DNA of 64,000 nt from NCBI GenBank assembly GCA_947494565.1, contig CANLVG010000001.1:496001-560000 (forward strand). The letters run 5' to 3'. Source of the stretch: an uncultured Flavobacteriaceae bacterium. GTDB taxonomy: Bacteria; Bacteroidota; Bacteroidia; Flavobacteriales; Flavobacteriaceae. This document shows, in pieces, positions 1 to 8,365 of the stretch. A program made the translations under genes and the position numbers. The notes under the pieces were generated by a model. That model saw only the letters and a list, made by a program, of their open reading frames with translations, searched no databases and was not told where the DNA came from. The first letter of the stretch is position 1. Each line of letters begins with the position of its first letter.

Positions 1-1240
1 GACGTACTTCAACGAGGGACTGGATAAAAACCGCATTGTGATCGCGCAAGAGGACAACCGTTTGACCGAGACCCGAAAAGAAAGTAAATTGGCCATTCAG
101 CCAGGGATTGCCTTGTCTTTGGGTAAATTCGATTTTGGTCTCTATGCTAAGGATCTTCTGCGGTATAACCAGACCACAAATGAATTCATCACCGGTCTTT
201 CCAGTAAAAATTTGACGGCTTCGCTTCAATACACCCATACCTTTGAAAATGCTAGGGGTCTTTTTGAAGATGCACGCTTGATGCCCTTGCTACAGCTCGG
301 TCAAAATGAGAATAGTGATTTGGTGTATGCAAGTTCCTTGATTTTGGATCTTCCAAAGTATGGTTGGTTACAAAGTAATTTTGATAGCGACTACGGCATG
401 TCACTTGGACTTGGTTTTAACATCAGCAAAAAGATGTCGCTTGGGTATTTGCTTGAAAACGATATCCTTAATAAGGAAAACGATTTAGGCTGGAATCATG
501 AAGTGAGTTTGGCATACACCTTTAAAAACAGCGAACTAACGGTTCAGCTAAGTGCCAATGAAACCCAAGACAAAAAAATAGATCAGATCATTCGCAATTA
601 TGAGGAACAAATCTTGGCGTTGACAGCGCAGAAAGACGAAGAACCGCTCAATGAAATAGAGACCAACCAGGCCATAATGAATACCCTGGCCCATGAAAAC
701 CGAATGATTCTAGATCAATTGATTCTTCGTCAAGACTCCATTGAAAAGGCACGTGAACGGGCTTTCGAAAAGCGATTTGAAAGAATTGTACGTGCTGTGC
801 GTACCGACATTAAAAACAGCTTGAAATCAAATCTTGATGATTTTACCCCGAAACAGAAGACTGTATTGGCCTCGAATACGTCAAAAATAGAAGCGGAAAA
901 GATTAGAGCAAAACGAAACTTTAAGGAGCTTCCGATAAAGAGATTGAACCAGCAAGACATTGTTGGAGCGAATTCAGGATACTACGTTATCGCCAATGTA
1001 TACAAGAACAAGAAGTATTTAAATGCATTCCTAAAAGAGTTGAAGTCAAAAGGGTTACATCCGAAGCAATTCTACAACACCGAAAATGGTCTGCACTATG
1101 TTTATCTCGCTGATTATGAATATAAAGACCAGGCCAAGGAGGCGTATGTTTCCAATTTAAATGGAAAATATGGCGGTGACAAATGGATTATGGAAGTAGC
1201 GAATACGGCAACACTTGTCCACAATTCATATGACTATTAA
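1..1240 (+). CDS. PorP/SprF family type IX secretion membrane protein, 5'-truncated by window edge
   Basis: The reading frame is open to the left edge, so the N-terminus lies outside the window. A GTG at 38 is internal to this frame and is not taken as the start. The first ~190 residues show alternating beta-strand patterns ending in aromatic residues, typical of the PorP/SprF outer-membrane barrel family that works with the gliding and type IX secretion machinery. A charged, probably coiled-coil stretch follows (about residues 190-290 of the visible part). A C-terminal ~80-residue module with GYYVIANVY and YLADY looks like a SPOR-type peptidoglycan-binding fold. The barrel assignment is by family resemblance; the SPOR call is an inference from the motif pattern. 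Confidence 0.75.
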   Translation, partial: TYFNEGLDKNRIVIAQEDNRLTETRKESKLAIQPGIALSLGKFDFGLYAKDLLRYNQTTNEFITGLSSKNLTASLQYTHTFENARGLFEDARLMPLLQLGQNENSDLVYASSLILDLPKYGWLQSNFDSDYGMSLGLGFNISKKMSLGYLLENDILNKENDLGWNHEVSLAYTFKNSELTVQLSANETQDKKIDQIIRNYEEQILALTAQKDEEPLNEIETNQAIMNTLAHENRMILDQLILRQDSIEKARERAFEKRFERIVRAVRTDIKNSLKSNLDDFTPKQKTVLASNTSKIEAEKIRAKRNFKELPIKRLNQQDIVGANSGYYVIANVYKNKKYLNAFLKELKSKGLHPKQFYNTENGLHYVYLADYEYKDQAKEAYVSNLNGKYGGDKWIMEVANTATLVHNSYDY

Positions 1241-1708
1241 AACATGACGATACAAATGCTAAAAAAAACAGCATTTGAACGAAAAATCCTATGTAAGTCC
1301 CAATTTTTGACAATACTTTAGTACATTTAAATTCTATTAAATAGTAACTCAATTTATGTAGAACCCTCAAATCCCCCTACTGTATGAAACCAAATCTTAA
1401 CCTCAAAACAAGACAGAACAACACCGATTTAGACGCAACTATTCTTCAAACCCTGCTATCGAATCGTAATCCAACAACATCGCGTCTTCATTCCAAGACC
1501 TTTGAACAACACCTCGCTTAGCTTTAAAACTACAACTAGCAAAAAGCGAAGTATAATCAATTTTTCCAAACTTATTTAAAACGAAAGGCTGAAAAGCAGT
1601 ACTTGCTTTGATGGCTATACTAGCCTATCATCACAGGTATTCCATTCGCCAAAATCAACTTTGAAAGGGCCGCTGATTTGACCTCGCGGAGCCGTTCCTA
1701 TAAACCAC
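1241..1708. other. Intergenic stretch, one weak small ORF
   Basis: This AT-rich 468-base gap separates the PorP/SprF gene from the response regulator. A 45-codon plus-strand ORF (1384-1521, starting MKPNLNLKTRQNN) is present but has no recognisable domain or promoter and may be chance. I see no tRNA, clear terminator or consensus -7 box. Confidence 0.3.
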
Positions 1709-2338
1709 ATGACTATGAGACGAGAAATGTTAAATGTATTAATTATCGACAATGATGTAACACTACATAACACCTACAAAAGTTATTTCGAAAAATACAC
1801 CGATTTTAATCTGATCGCGCTGCATACCACTATTGAAGCCGCACTATGCGCACACGACGGAAGGTCTGCCGACATCATCATTTCAGAGGTAGACTTTGAA
1901 AAAATGAACGGTATTGAAGGCATCAAGTTTTTCCGAAAAAACGATCCGAATGTCAAAATTCTTATTGCAAGTGCGAACAATGATTTTGAAATTATCAAAT
2001 CGGCCTTTAAAAACGGGGCGAACGGATTTCTTACCAAGGAAGTAACCGGTAAACGCCTACATCAAGCCCTACTGGCACTTAAGAACGAGGGGGCCGCCTT
2101 GAGTAATGATGTCGCCAAAAAGATTATCGCTATGTTTCAACCGAAATCATACCGTGCATTTTCAGAGCGTGAGAATCAGATTATCGATTACCTAAGCCAA
2201 GGTGCTACTTACAAAACGATTGCAGACAAACTATTCGTCACCACGAGTGCTATCAATTTCCATATTCAGAATATCTATCTGAAACTGAATGTCAACTCAA
2301 AATCGGAAGCGCTTATGAAACTGCAAGAAATAGAATAA
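1709..2338 (+). CDS. NarL/FixJ-type response regulator with Glu at the phospho-acceptor position
   Basis: The protein has an N-terminal receiver domain (about residues 8-125) and a C-terminal LuxR-type helix-turn-helix (about 145-205, with SEREN, TYKTIADKLF and HIQNIYLKL). It would act as a DNA-binding transcription regulator in the cytoplasm. The usual phospho-accepting Asp is Glu60 (ISEVDFEKMNG). The acidic pair is D14-N15, with D16 next. The conserved Ser/Thr (S88) and Lys (K110) are kept. A Glu here often mimics the phosphorylated state, so this may be constitutively active or a pseudo-receiver. No histidine kinase is adjacent. Starts at 1715 or 1727 are also possible; the receiver proper begins at the third Met. 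A hairpin terminator follows. Confidence 0.85.
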   Translation: MTMRREMLNVLIIDNDVTLHNTYKSYFEKYTDFNLIALHTTIEAALCAHDGRSADIIISEVDFEKMNGIEGIKFFRKNDPNVKILIASANNDFEIIKSAFKNGANGFLTKEVTGKRLHQALLALKNEGAALSNDVAKKIIAMFQPKSYRAFSERENQIIDYLSQGATYKTIADKLFVTTSAINFHIQNIYLKLNVNSKSEALMKLQEIE

Positions 2339-2440
2339 GTCATGATCTACAGGTTCCCCTGCCGCCTACTTAGGCCTCATTGGTAATTTAAAGTCCTTAA
2401 GGCACAAATGAAATTAAAAATGAGGTTTGTAGGTCATGCT

Positions 2441-2479
2441 AGTGTCCGTTCATTGGTTTGGTGAACGGGCACTTTTTTT
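2441..2479 (+). terminator. Rho-independent terminator after the response regulator
   Basis: An 11-bp stem (GTGTCCGTTCA paired with TGAACGGGCAC, one G-U) closes a 9-base loop and is followed by a run of seven T. Confidence 0.8.
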
Positions 2480-2503
2480 ATTTGGGTTTTATACCTTAGC
2501 CCT

Positions 2504-3511
2504 ATGCAAAACCCGTTAATCAGTATTCTGATTCCCTTTAAGAACACCGCCATTTTTCTTTCGGAGTGTTTGAATTCAATCAAGGATCAAACCTATACGA
2601 ATTGGGAGGTCATCGCAATAGACGACCACTCTACGGATAACAGTCTCCAGCTCGTTCAAGACTTTGCAAGGAACGATCAAAGAATTAGGGTCTTTAAAAA
2701 TTCCGGTGTGGGCATCATCGAAGCATTACGGTTAGCTTATGACAAGAGCCAGGGTGACTTTATCACAAGGATGGATTCGGACGATCACATGGCCCTTGAA
2801 AAATTACTGGTCTTGGCCAGAGGCCTCCAAACCTATGGCAGAGGTCACTTAGCCGTGGGGCAAGTGCGTTATTTCTCCGAAAGAGGAATTAGCAATGGGT
2901 ATGCGCGTTATGAAAAATGGCTCAACGAGTTAACCACCACAGGTACTAATTATGCCGAAATTTATAAGGAATGTGTTATCCCCTCCCCTTGCTGGATGGC
3001 CTATCGCACGGACTTAGATCGTTGCGGGGCCTTTGAACCAAATCGCTATCCCGAAGATTATGACCTGACCTTCCGGTTTTATGAAAAAGGATTGAAATGC
3101 ATTCCTTGCAATACCATCTTGCACCATTGGCGCGACTATGATACCCGTACATCGCGTACAAGCGAACACTACGCACAAAACTATTTTCTGGACATCAAAC
3201 TCCATTACTTTCTTAAACTTGACCGGGAGATCAGCCGTCCTTTGGTCATCTGGGGTGCCGGAAACAAGGGAAAAGCCATTGCAAAGGGATTACAAAATGC
3301 CCAAATCGATTTCGTTTGGCTTTGCGATAACCCTAATAAAATAGGCAAATCCATATATGGTCAAGACCTTCAACACTACTCCCTCCTTGAACAAATAGAA
3401 CATCCTCAGAGCATCATTACGGTGGCCAATACAGCCGCCCAAAAGGAAATCGGCGACTACCTAAGGCAACTTGAGCAAAAGCCAATGACCGATTACTTCT
3501 TCTTTTGCTAA
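2504..3511 (+). CDS. Family 2 glycosyltransferase with C-terminal Rossmann-like domain
   Basis: The N-terminal ~220 residues form a GT-A fold of family GT2: SILIPFKN at the start, EVIAIDDHSTD for nucleotide binding, and RMDSDD supplying the metal-binding DxD. A second, separate module from about residue 240 starts with VIWGAGNKGKAIA, a glycine-rich nucleotide-binding loop typical of Rossmann folds, and continues to the C-terminus. The enzyme would transfer a sugar from a nucleotide donor to a cell-surface acceptor; donor and acceptor cannot be told from sequence. It is monocistronic, lying between a terminator and the next gene's own promoter. Role of the C-terminal module is unknown. Confidence 0.85.
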   Translation: MQNPLISILIPFKNTAIFLSECLNSIKDQTYTNWEVIAIDDHSTDNSLQLVQDFARNDQRIRVFKNSGVGIIEALRLAYDKSQGDFITRMDSDDHMALEKLLVLARGLQTYGRGHLAVGQVRYFSERGISNGYARYEKWLNELTTTGTNYAEIYKECVIPSPCWMAYRTDLDRCGAFEPNRYPEDYDLTFRFYEKGLKCIPCNTILHHWRDYDTRTSRTSEHYAQNYFLDIKLHYFLKLDREISRPLVIWGAGNKGKAIAKGLQNAQIDFVWLCDNPNKIGKSIYGQDLQHYSLLEQIEHPQSIITVANTAAQKEIGDYLRQLEQKPMTDYFFFC

Positions 3512-3611
3512 AAGCACAATGAATTCAAAAGTCTCGGTTCAAAGCACGAACATTTGTTTTAATTTTAACTTTCGGCAGTGCGGAACCCACAGCCAACTAC
3601 CATAATTTAGT

Positions 3612-3619
3612 TATATTTG
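3612..3619 (+). promoter_or_regulatory. Candidate -7 box for the BatA-domain gene
   Basis: TATATTTG matches the Bacteroidota -7 consensus TAnnTTTG, 17 bases before the start codon. No TTG/TTTG -33 element is seen at the usual spacing, so this is a half-site prediction. Confidence 0.35.
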
Positions 3620-3636
3620 CTCAATTAAAATCAGGA

Positions 3637-5565
3637 ATGCAGTTTAAACATCCGGAACTACTTTGGGCTCTTTTTCTTCTGCTGATTCCCATTTTAATTC
3701 ACCTCTTTCAGTTACGTCGCTTTCAAAAGACTCCTTTTACCAATGTAAAATTCTTGCAGAAGGTGGTTTCCGAATCGCGTAAAAGCAATACCCTGAAAAA
3801 ATGGCTGCTTCTGTGTACGAGACTCCTTTTACTCGGAGCCCTGATATTGGCTTTTGCACAACCCTTTTTTGCCGAAAAAATAGCCTTAAAGAAAAAGGCA
3901 ACGGTCATATATCTCGATAATTCCTTTAGTATGCAGGCCAAGACCGATGGGGGCACCTTACTGTCAGAGGCCGTACAAGAGATTTTAAGGAGCGTTCCCG
4001 AAGACCATGAATTCTCTCTTTTCACCAATAATGGGGTATTTCGTAATGTCACTTTGAAAACCATTCAAAACGAGCTATTACTCTTACCGCACGCTTCAAA
4101 ACAATTGCAGTTGTCCGATATATACCTGAAGGCAAACACACTTTTTGAACCGGACGAAAACACATTGAATAATTTGGTAGTCATCTCGGACTTCCAGCGG
4201 CGAATGGTAGGTACGGGTACAGACTCTTTGTCTCATAGTACATTGCGCAGTAACCTCATTCAAGTTAACCCTCCTCAAGTTGAGAATGTCGCCATTGATT
4301 CGGTTTATATTAGCGGTTATACCTCTGAAAGTATCGAATTGACCACGTTGTTTTCAAGTAATTACGAGATAGAAAGTATTCCCGTTTCCTTGTTCAATGG
4401 GGATCAGCTGATTGCCAAAACCTCGGCAGCCTTCGATACGCAAAAGCGGGGCACGGTTACTTTTTCTCTGCCGAAGGATGAAAGTATCGTAGGTAAAATC
4501 CAAATATCCGACGCCGCTTTGATGTATGATAATAGCTTTTATTTCAATATCGATACCAAAGAAAAAATAAAGGTTTTGGCCATAGGTTCCGCCTCCACCG
4601 ATTTTTTAACTCGAATCTACACACAGAATGAGTTTCAATTCGAGTCACGGACATTGAAAAACCTGAATTATGGTACCTTAGAAGATCAGCATCTAATCAT
4701 TTTAAACGAATTGGAATCGATACCCAATGCCTTGACCACTGGAGTTGGGGCGTTCGTTCGTAAAGACGGACATCTATTGATCATCCCTGCTGCCACTGTT
4801 GATTCGGAGACCTACCGAAGTTTACTTGCCAATTCGTTCGCTACAAGCTATGGGGCACAGATTAATCAAGAACGGAGCATTACGGACATTACATTTTCAC
4901 ATCCGATTTACCAAAATGTATTCGAGAAGAAGGTCGTTAATTTTCAATACCCTAAAGTTTCTCAATATTATCGGGTAAAAACTACTGCCCCCAGTATTCT
5001 ATCGTTTCAAGACAAAAATCCGTTTCTGTTTGGAGCGAATAATTTTTTCGCCTTTACCGCATCATTATCCTCTGAAAATTCCAACTTCAAAAACTCTCCC
5101 CTGATCGTACCCACCTTTTACAATATCGGGGTCAATAGTCTGAAGTTACCTCAACTCTACCACACACTTGAAAAAGAATCGAAAATCGATGTGCCCATCA
5201 AATTGACAAAAGACAATATTCTCAAGGCGAAAAGAGGGGATTACGAGTTTATTCCCCAACAAGAGTCTTTTGCCAACAAGGTTTCCCTTTCCTTTTTCGA
5301 TAGCCCTGTTGAGGATGGCATTTACGCCTTAATGAATGGAGAGCTACCGCTACGCAACCTAAGTTTCAATTATACACGTGATGAAAGTGAACTGGTGTAT
5401 ACCGACCCGACCAGTTTGGATGCTACGCATACGAATGAATCAATTTCCGAATTTTTCGAGCGTATGCAAAAAGACAGTTCAATTAAGGAGCTTTGGAAAT
5501 GGTTTGTTATTTTAGCCCTGTTTTTCATGGGAATGGAGGTTCTTATTCAAAAATACATGAAATGA
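3637..5565 (+). CDS. BatA domain / von Willebrand A-like membrane protein
   Basis: The N-terminus (about 1-80) is the BatA membrane domain: two hydrophobic helices flanking a basic loop, starting MQFKHPELLWALFLLLIP. A vWA-like domain follows, with YLDNSFSM resembling a partial MIDAS motif (DxSxS is changed to DNSFS). The long middle has mixed beta-strand character, and a transmembrane helix lies near the end (about residues 617-637). Related proteins in Bacteroidota are annotated from the Bat aerotolerance cluster, but this copy is not next to other bat genes or a MoxR ATPase. Likely an inner-membrane protein with a periplasmic domain; a specific function is not known. Confidence 0.8.
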   Translation: MQFKHPELLWALFLLLIPILIHLFQLRRFQKTPFTNVKFLQKVVSESRKSNTLKKWLLLCTRLLLLGALILAFAQPFFAEKIALKKKATVIYLDNSFSMQAKTDGGTLLSEAVQEILRSVPEDHEFSLFTNNGVFRNVTLKTIQNELLLLPHASKQLQLSDIYLKANTLFEPDENTLNNLVVISDFQRRMVGTGTDSLSHSTLRSNLIQVNPPQVENVAIDSVYISGYTSESIELTTLFSSNYEIESIPVSLFNGDQLIAKTSAAFDTQKRGTVTFSLPKDESIVGKIQISDAALMYDNSFYFNIDTKEKIKVLAIGSASTDFLTRIYTQNEFQFESRTLKNLNYGTLEDQHLIILNELESIPNALTTGVGAFVRKDGHLLIIPAATVDSETYRSLLANSFATSYGAQINQERSITDITFSHPIYQNVFEKKVVNFQYPKVSQYYRVKTTAPSILSFQDKNPFLFGANNFFAFTASLSSENSNFKNSPLIVPTFYNIGVNSLKLPQLYHTLEKESKIDVPIKLTKDNILKAKRGDYEFIPQQESFANKVSLSFFDSPVEDGIYALMNGELPLRNLSFNYTRDESELVYTDPTSLDATHTNESISEFFERMQKDSSIKELWKWFVILALFFMGMEVLIQKYMK

Positions 5566-5620
5566 GACTTGTACGAATAAGTCGTATGAGCTATAGGATA
5601 TCCGAGGACACAGTGCGAGT

Positions 5621-5628
5621 TACGTTTG
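5621..5628 (+). promoter_or_regulatory. Candidate -7 box for the dihydroorotase-like gene
   Basis: TACGTTTG fits TAnnTTTG and lies 24 bases upstream of the start codon. No clear -33 element is visible. Confidence 0.3.
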
Positions 5629-5652
5629 ACCAAAACGATTTAAATAGATGAA

Positions 5653-6906
5653 ATGAACATACTTCTTAAGGCCGCAACTATAGTCGACCAAAACAACAAA
5701 AAATTCCATCTTAAAAAACGTGATATTTTTATCAAGAATGGTATCATTGATGAAATCGCTCCAAAAATCGACGTTTCAAGTAAGGTAAAAACCATCGAAT
5801 CAAAAGGCCTTCATGTCTCCGCGGGATGGTTTGATAGTAGTGTGAGCTTTGGTGAGCCTGGCTTTGAGGAGAGAGAGACAATTTCAAATGGATTGCATAC
5901 CGCCGCAAAAAACGGTTTTACGGATGTTGTCTTAAATCCGAATACCTATCCTGTACCGGACAGTAGCGCAGCAATCGTGTTTTTAAAGAATGCTGCCCAA
6001 TCCAGTGCGACGCGTTTGCATCCGCTAGGAACGCTGACTGCGGATTCAAAAGGAATCGATTTGGCCGAGCTATACGATATGCAGGGAGCCGGGGCGGTTG
6101 GCTTTTACGACTTCAAGCATCCGGTCAAGAATGCGAATTTGTTGAAAATCGCCTTGCAGTATGCCCAGAATTTTGATGGCCTGGTACATTCCTTTCCTTT
6201 AGATACCCAAATTGCCGGAAAGGGAGTGGTCAATGAAGGAGAGGTCAGCACCAGAATAGGTCTTAAAGGAATACCTGCCCTAGCGGAAGAACTACAGATC
6301 GCTCGTGACCTCTTTATATTGGAATATACCGGAGGAAAACTTCACATTCCTACCATATCTACCGCGAATGCCGTAAAACTGATTGCCGAAGGTAAAAAGA
6401 AAGGATTAAATGTCAGTTGTAGTGTGGCTTGGCACAACCTTTATTTCACAGATGAAACACTTTCCGATTTTAATACCGATTTCAAGGTCCTCCCGCCTCT
6501 ACGAACCAAAAAGGATACAAAAGCCCTGATAGAAGGGGTCAAGAAAGGCACCATTGATTATGTCACTTCAGACCATACTCCGTTGAACATCGAATTAAAG
6601 CAAGTAGAATTCGATAATGCCGCCTATGGAAGTTTAGGGTTCGAAAGTGCCTTCGGCATAGCGCAACAACTTTTTGATTTAGAAACAACTATTGCCTTAT
6701 TAACCAAAGGAAGGGAACGTTATGGGGTAGCAATGCCATCTATTGCGGAAGGAACGGAAGCGAATTTGACACTATTCGAACCGAATTCATCATACATGTT
6801 TAAAAAAGAGCATATTACCTCATCATCGAAGAACAGTATGTTTTTGAATACTGCGATGAAGGGATCCGTACTGGGCGTTATTTGTAACGGCCAAGTAATT
6901 ATTTAA
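5653..6906 (+). CDS. Dihydroorotase-family protein lacking the metal-binding residues (PyrC'-like)
   Basis: Length (417 aa) and overall pattern match class I dihydroorotase of the amidohydrolase superfamily, including SFGEPGFEERE and NPNTYPVPDS. However, the metal-binding residues are changed. The DxHxH strand reads D61-S-S-V-S, so both His are Ser. The Arg before EPG is Gly67. The HIPHVST-type His is Thr (LHIPTIST), and the final SDHAPH-type motif reads SDHTPLN (307-312). Such proteins cannot be normal zinc hydrolases. Non-catalytic PyrC' homologues are known to support aspartate transcarbamoylase assembly, which is a plausible role here, but no pyrB is adjacent. A catalytic dihydroorotase would then be encoded elsewhere. 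Confidence 0.8.
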   Translation: MNILLKAATIVDQNNKKFHLKKRDIFIKNGIIDEIAPKIDVSSKVKTIESKGLHVSAGWFDSSVSFGEPGFEERETISNGLHTAAKNGFTDVVLNPNTYPVPDSSAAIVFLKNAAQSSATRLHPLGTLTADSKGIDLAELYDMQGAGAVGFYDFKHPVKNANLLKIALQYAQNFDGLVHSFPLDTQIAGKGVVNEGEVSTRIGLKGIPALAEELQIARDLFILEYTGGKLHIPTISTANAVKLIAEGKKKGLNVSCSVAWHNLYFTDETLSDFNTDFKVLPPLRTKKDTKALIEGVKKGTIDYVTSDHTPLNIELKQVEFDNAAYGSLGFESAFGIAQQLFDLETTIALLTKGRERYGVAMPSIAEGTEANLTLFEPNSSYMFKKEHITSSSKNSMFLNTAMKGSVLGVICNGQVII

Positions 6907-6949
6907 GTACCTTTAAATTCTAAAATAACCAACCTAAAATTTTAATACT

Positions 6950-7264
6950 ATGGAACAATCAGTTAAAGAAGCAGGAAAGACCACTGCTATTATTGCTTAC
7001 ATTACGCTTATCGGCCTTTTAATAGCCTTTATCATGAATAATAGCAGTAATAATGAATTCGCAAAATTTCATATCGGCCAGTCGGTCAGGGTAGCCATTT
7101 TGGGCTTGGCAAACTACGTACTGGGTATGTTCCTGCCCTCAGGTTTGTGGTTCGTATCTTCCATTATCTCCTTAGGAGTACTGGTTTTTTGGGTTCTCGG
7201 CGTAATCAATGCAATCAACCTGAAAGATGAGCCCTTACCGATTATAGGGACTATTGGAGGATAA
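6950..7264 (+). CDS. Small DUF4870-like membrane protein, first of a tandem pair
   Basis: This 104-aa protein has three to four hydrophobic segments (about residues 15-30, 47-62, 66-92) and the pattern KTTAIIAYITLIGLLIAF then NEFAKFHIGQ, typical of small DUF4870/Tic20-like membrane proteins. The next gene encodes a clear paralogue sharing KTTAI.AY, IAF.MN and NEFA.FH. A terminator lies between the two. The role is unknown; the family label is by resemblance only. Confidence 0.65.
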   Translation: MEQSVKEAGKTTAIIAYITLIGLLIAFIMNNSSNNEFAKFHIGQSVRVAILGLANYVLGMFLPSGLWFVSSIISLGVLVFWVLGVINAINLKDEPLPIIGTIGG

Positions 7265-7288
7265 AGAAAAAAATAACCCTTTTGATAG

Positions 7289-7316
7289 GAGACCCTGTTC
7301 GGGTCTCTTTTTTTTT
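7289..7316 (+). terminator. Rho-independent terminator between the two small membrane paralogues
   Basis: A 7-bp stem GAGACCC/GGGTCTC with a 5-base loop is followed by nine T. Confidence 0.85.
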
Positions 7317-7345
7317 GCCCAACTTGTTTCGTTGTTCTACTTTTG
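7314..7345 (+). promoter_or_regulatory. Candidate promoter (-33 TTTG, -7 TACTTTTG) for the second small membrane gene
   Basis: TTTG at 7314-7317 and TACTTTTG at 7338-7345 are 20 bases apart, fitting the Bacteroidota vegetative promoter. The -7 box ends only 4 bases before the start codon, so the transcript would be nearly leaderless. The -33 element overlaps the tail of the terminator T-run. Confidence 0.4.
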
Positions 7346-7349
7346 GAAA

Positions 7350-7673
7350 ATGAGTGTGGAAAAAGAAGGCAAAACGACTGCAATCGTAGCCTATTTTACA
7401 ATTGTCGGATCCCTGATCGCTTTTAGTATGAATGCCGAACCCAAAAACGAGTTCGCCCGTTTTCATACACGACAAGCATTCGGTCTACACCTCTTTTTTT
7501 TAGGATTCGCCCTATTTCTAAGTCAGTGGTTCAACGAATATGCTTGGATCGGCCTATATGTCTGTTATATTGTTTTATGGGGGTATGGCTTCATAGGAGC
7601 GCTGACCGAAAAACGGCAATCCGTGCCTATCCTAGGCCCCTACTTCCAGAAGTGGTTCACTTTTATTCAATGA
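7350..7673 (+). CDS. Small membrane protein, paralogue of the upstream DUF4870-like gene
   Basis: This 107-aa protein is hydrophobic, with three predicted membrane segments, and begins MSVEKEGKTTAIVAYFTIVG. It aligns with the protein at 6950-7264 over its first half. The frame is open further upstream to 7254, but that extension would run through the terminator hairpin at 7289-7316, so ATG 7350 is chosen. It is followed after 7 bases by the esterase gene, so the two are probably cotranscribed. Function unknown. Confidence 0.6.
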   Translation: MSVEKEGKTTAIVAYFTIVGSLIAFSMNAEPKNEFARFHTRQAFGLHLFFLGFALFLSQWFNEYAWIGLYVCYIVLWGYGFIGALTEKRQSVPILGPYFQKWFTFIQ

Positions 7674-7680
7674 GTTTCCA

Positions 7681-8340
7681 ATGACAACCGCCCCGCTATC
7701 ACTAGAACATATCATTCGCCCCTCTTCCCTTACCGATCGAAAGCCACCCGTACTTTTCATGTTTCATGGTTATGGTAGTAACGAAGAGGACCTATTCTCC
7801 TTCGCCCCCGAGCTACAGCCCGAATTCTGTATCATATCGGTTCGCGCCCCCTACCCTATGCAACCTTTCGGTAACGCTTGGTATGCCATTAATTTTGATG
7901 CGCCACAAGGAAAATGGAGTGATGATGAACAGGCTATAGCCTCTCGTGAAAAAATCGTTTCCTTTGTTGATGAAGCCTGTAAAACCTATGGCCTAGATGA
8001 AGATAACATTACCTTATTAGGATTTAGTCAGGGTACAATACTAAGCTACGCCGTAGCGCTTTCCTATCCGGAAAAAATAAAGAACGTAGTGGCCCTGAGC
8101 GGCTACATTAACGAGAGTATCTTAAGAGAAGCATATGAAGAGGGCACCCATACCGGATTGCACATTTATGCCTCACATGGACAGGTGGATCAAGTCATCC
8201 CTCCACAATGGGCCCAGAGAGCTCCGGATCTATTGAAAAAATTAGGTGTTGATTGCGTCTACGAAGAATTCCCAGTAGGCCATGGAGTAGCTCCCCAAAA
8301 CTTTTATTCCTTCAAAAAGTGGCTAGATGATAAAATCTAA
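7681..8340 (+). CDS. Phospholipase/carboxylesterase-type alpha/beta hydrolase
   Basis: This is a compact 219-aa alpha/beta hydrolase of the phospholipase/carboxylesterase family (YpfH/EstB-like). The oxyanion-hole HGYGSN (about 29-34), nucleophile elbow GFSQG (Ser near residue 117), acid HGQVDQVIP and catalytic His in VGHGV are all present and in order. It would hydrolyse carboxylic or thioester bonds of small substrates in the cytoplasm; no signal peptide is present. It starts 7 bases after the small membrane gene and likely shares its transcript. Substrate cannot be told from sequence. Confidence 0.88.
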   Translation: MTTAPLSLEHIIRPSSLTDRKPPVLFMFHGYGSNEEDLFSFAPELQPEFCIISVRAPYPMQPFGNAWYAINFDAPQGKWSDDEQAIASREKIVSFVDEACKTYGLDEDNITLLGFSQGTILSYAVALSYPEKIKNVVALSGYINESILREAYEEGTHTGLHIYASHGQVDQVIPPQWAQRAPDLLKKLGVDCVYEEFPVGHGVAPQNFYSFKKWLDDKI

Positions 8341-8365
8341 ATCACTGAAGTCTTCGATTTGATCT

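Noticed and set aside
1188-1370. Minus-strand 60-codon ORF with a hydrophobic stretch
   Set aside because: It overlaps the end of the PorP/SprF gene, has no promoter-like site and ends within that coding region; probably a shadow.
7254-7349. N-terminal extension of the second small membrane protein
   Set aside because: It overlaps the preceding stop codon and is crossed by a strong terminator hairpin; ATG 7350 aligns with the paralogue's start.
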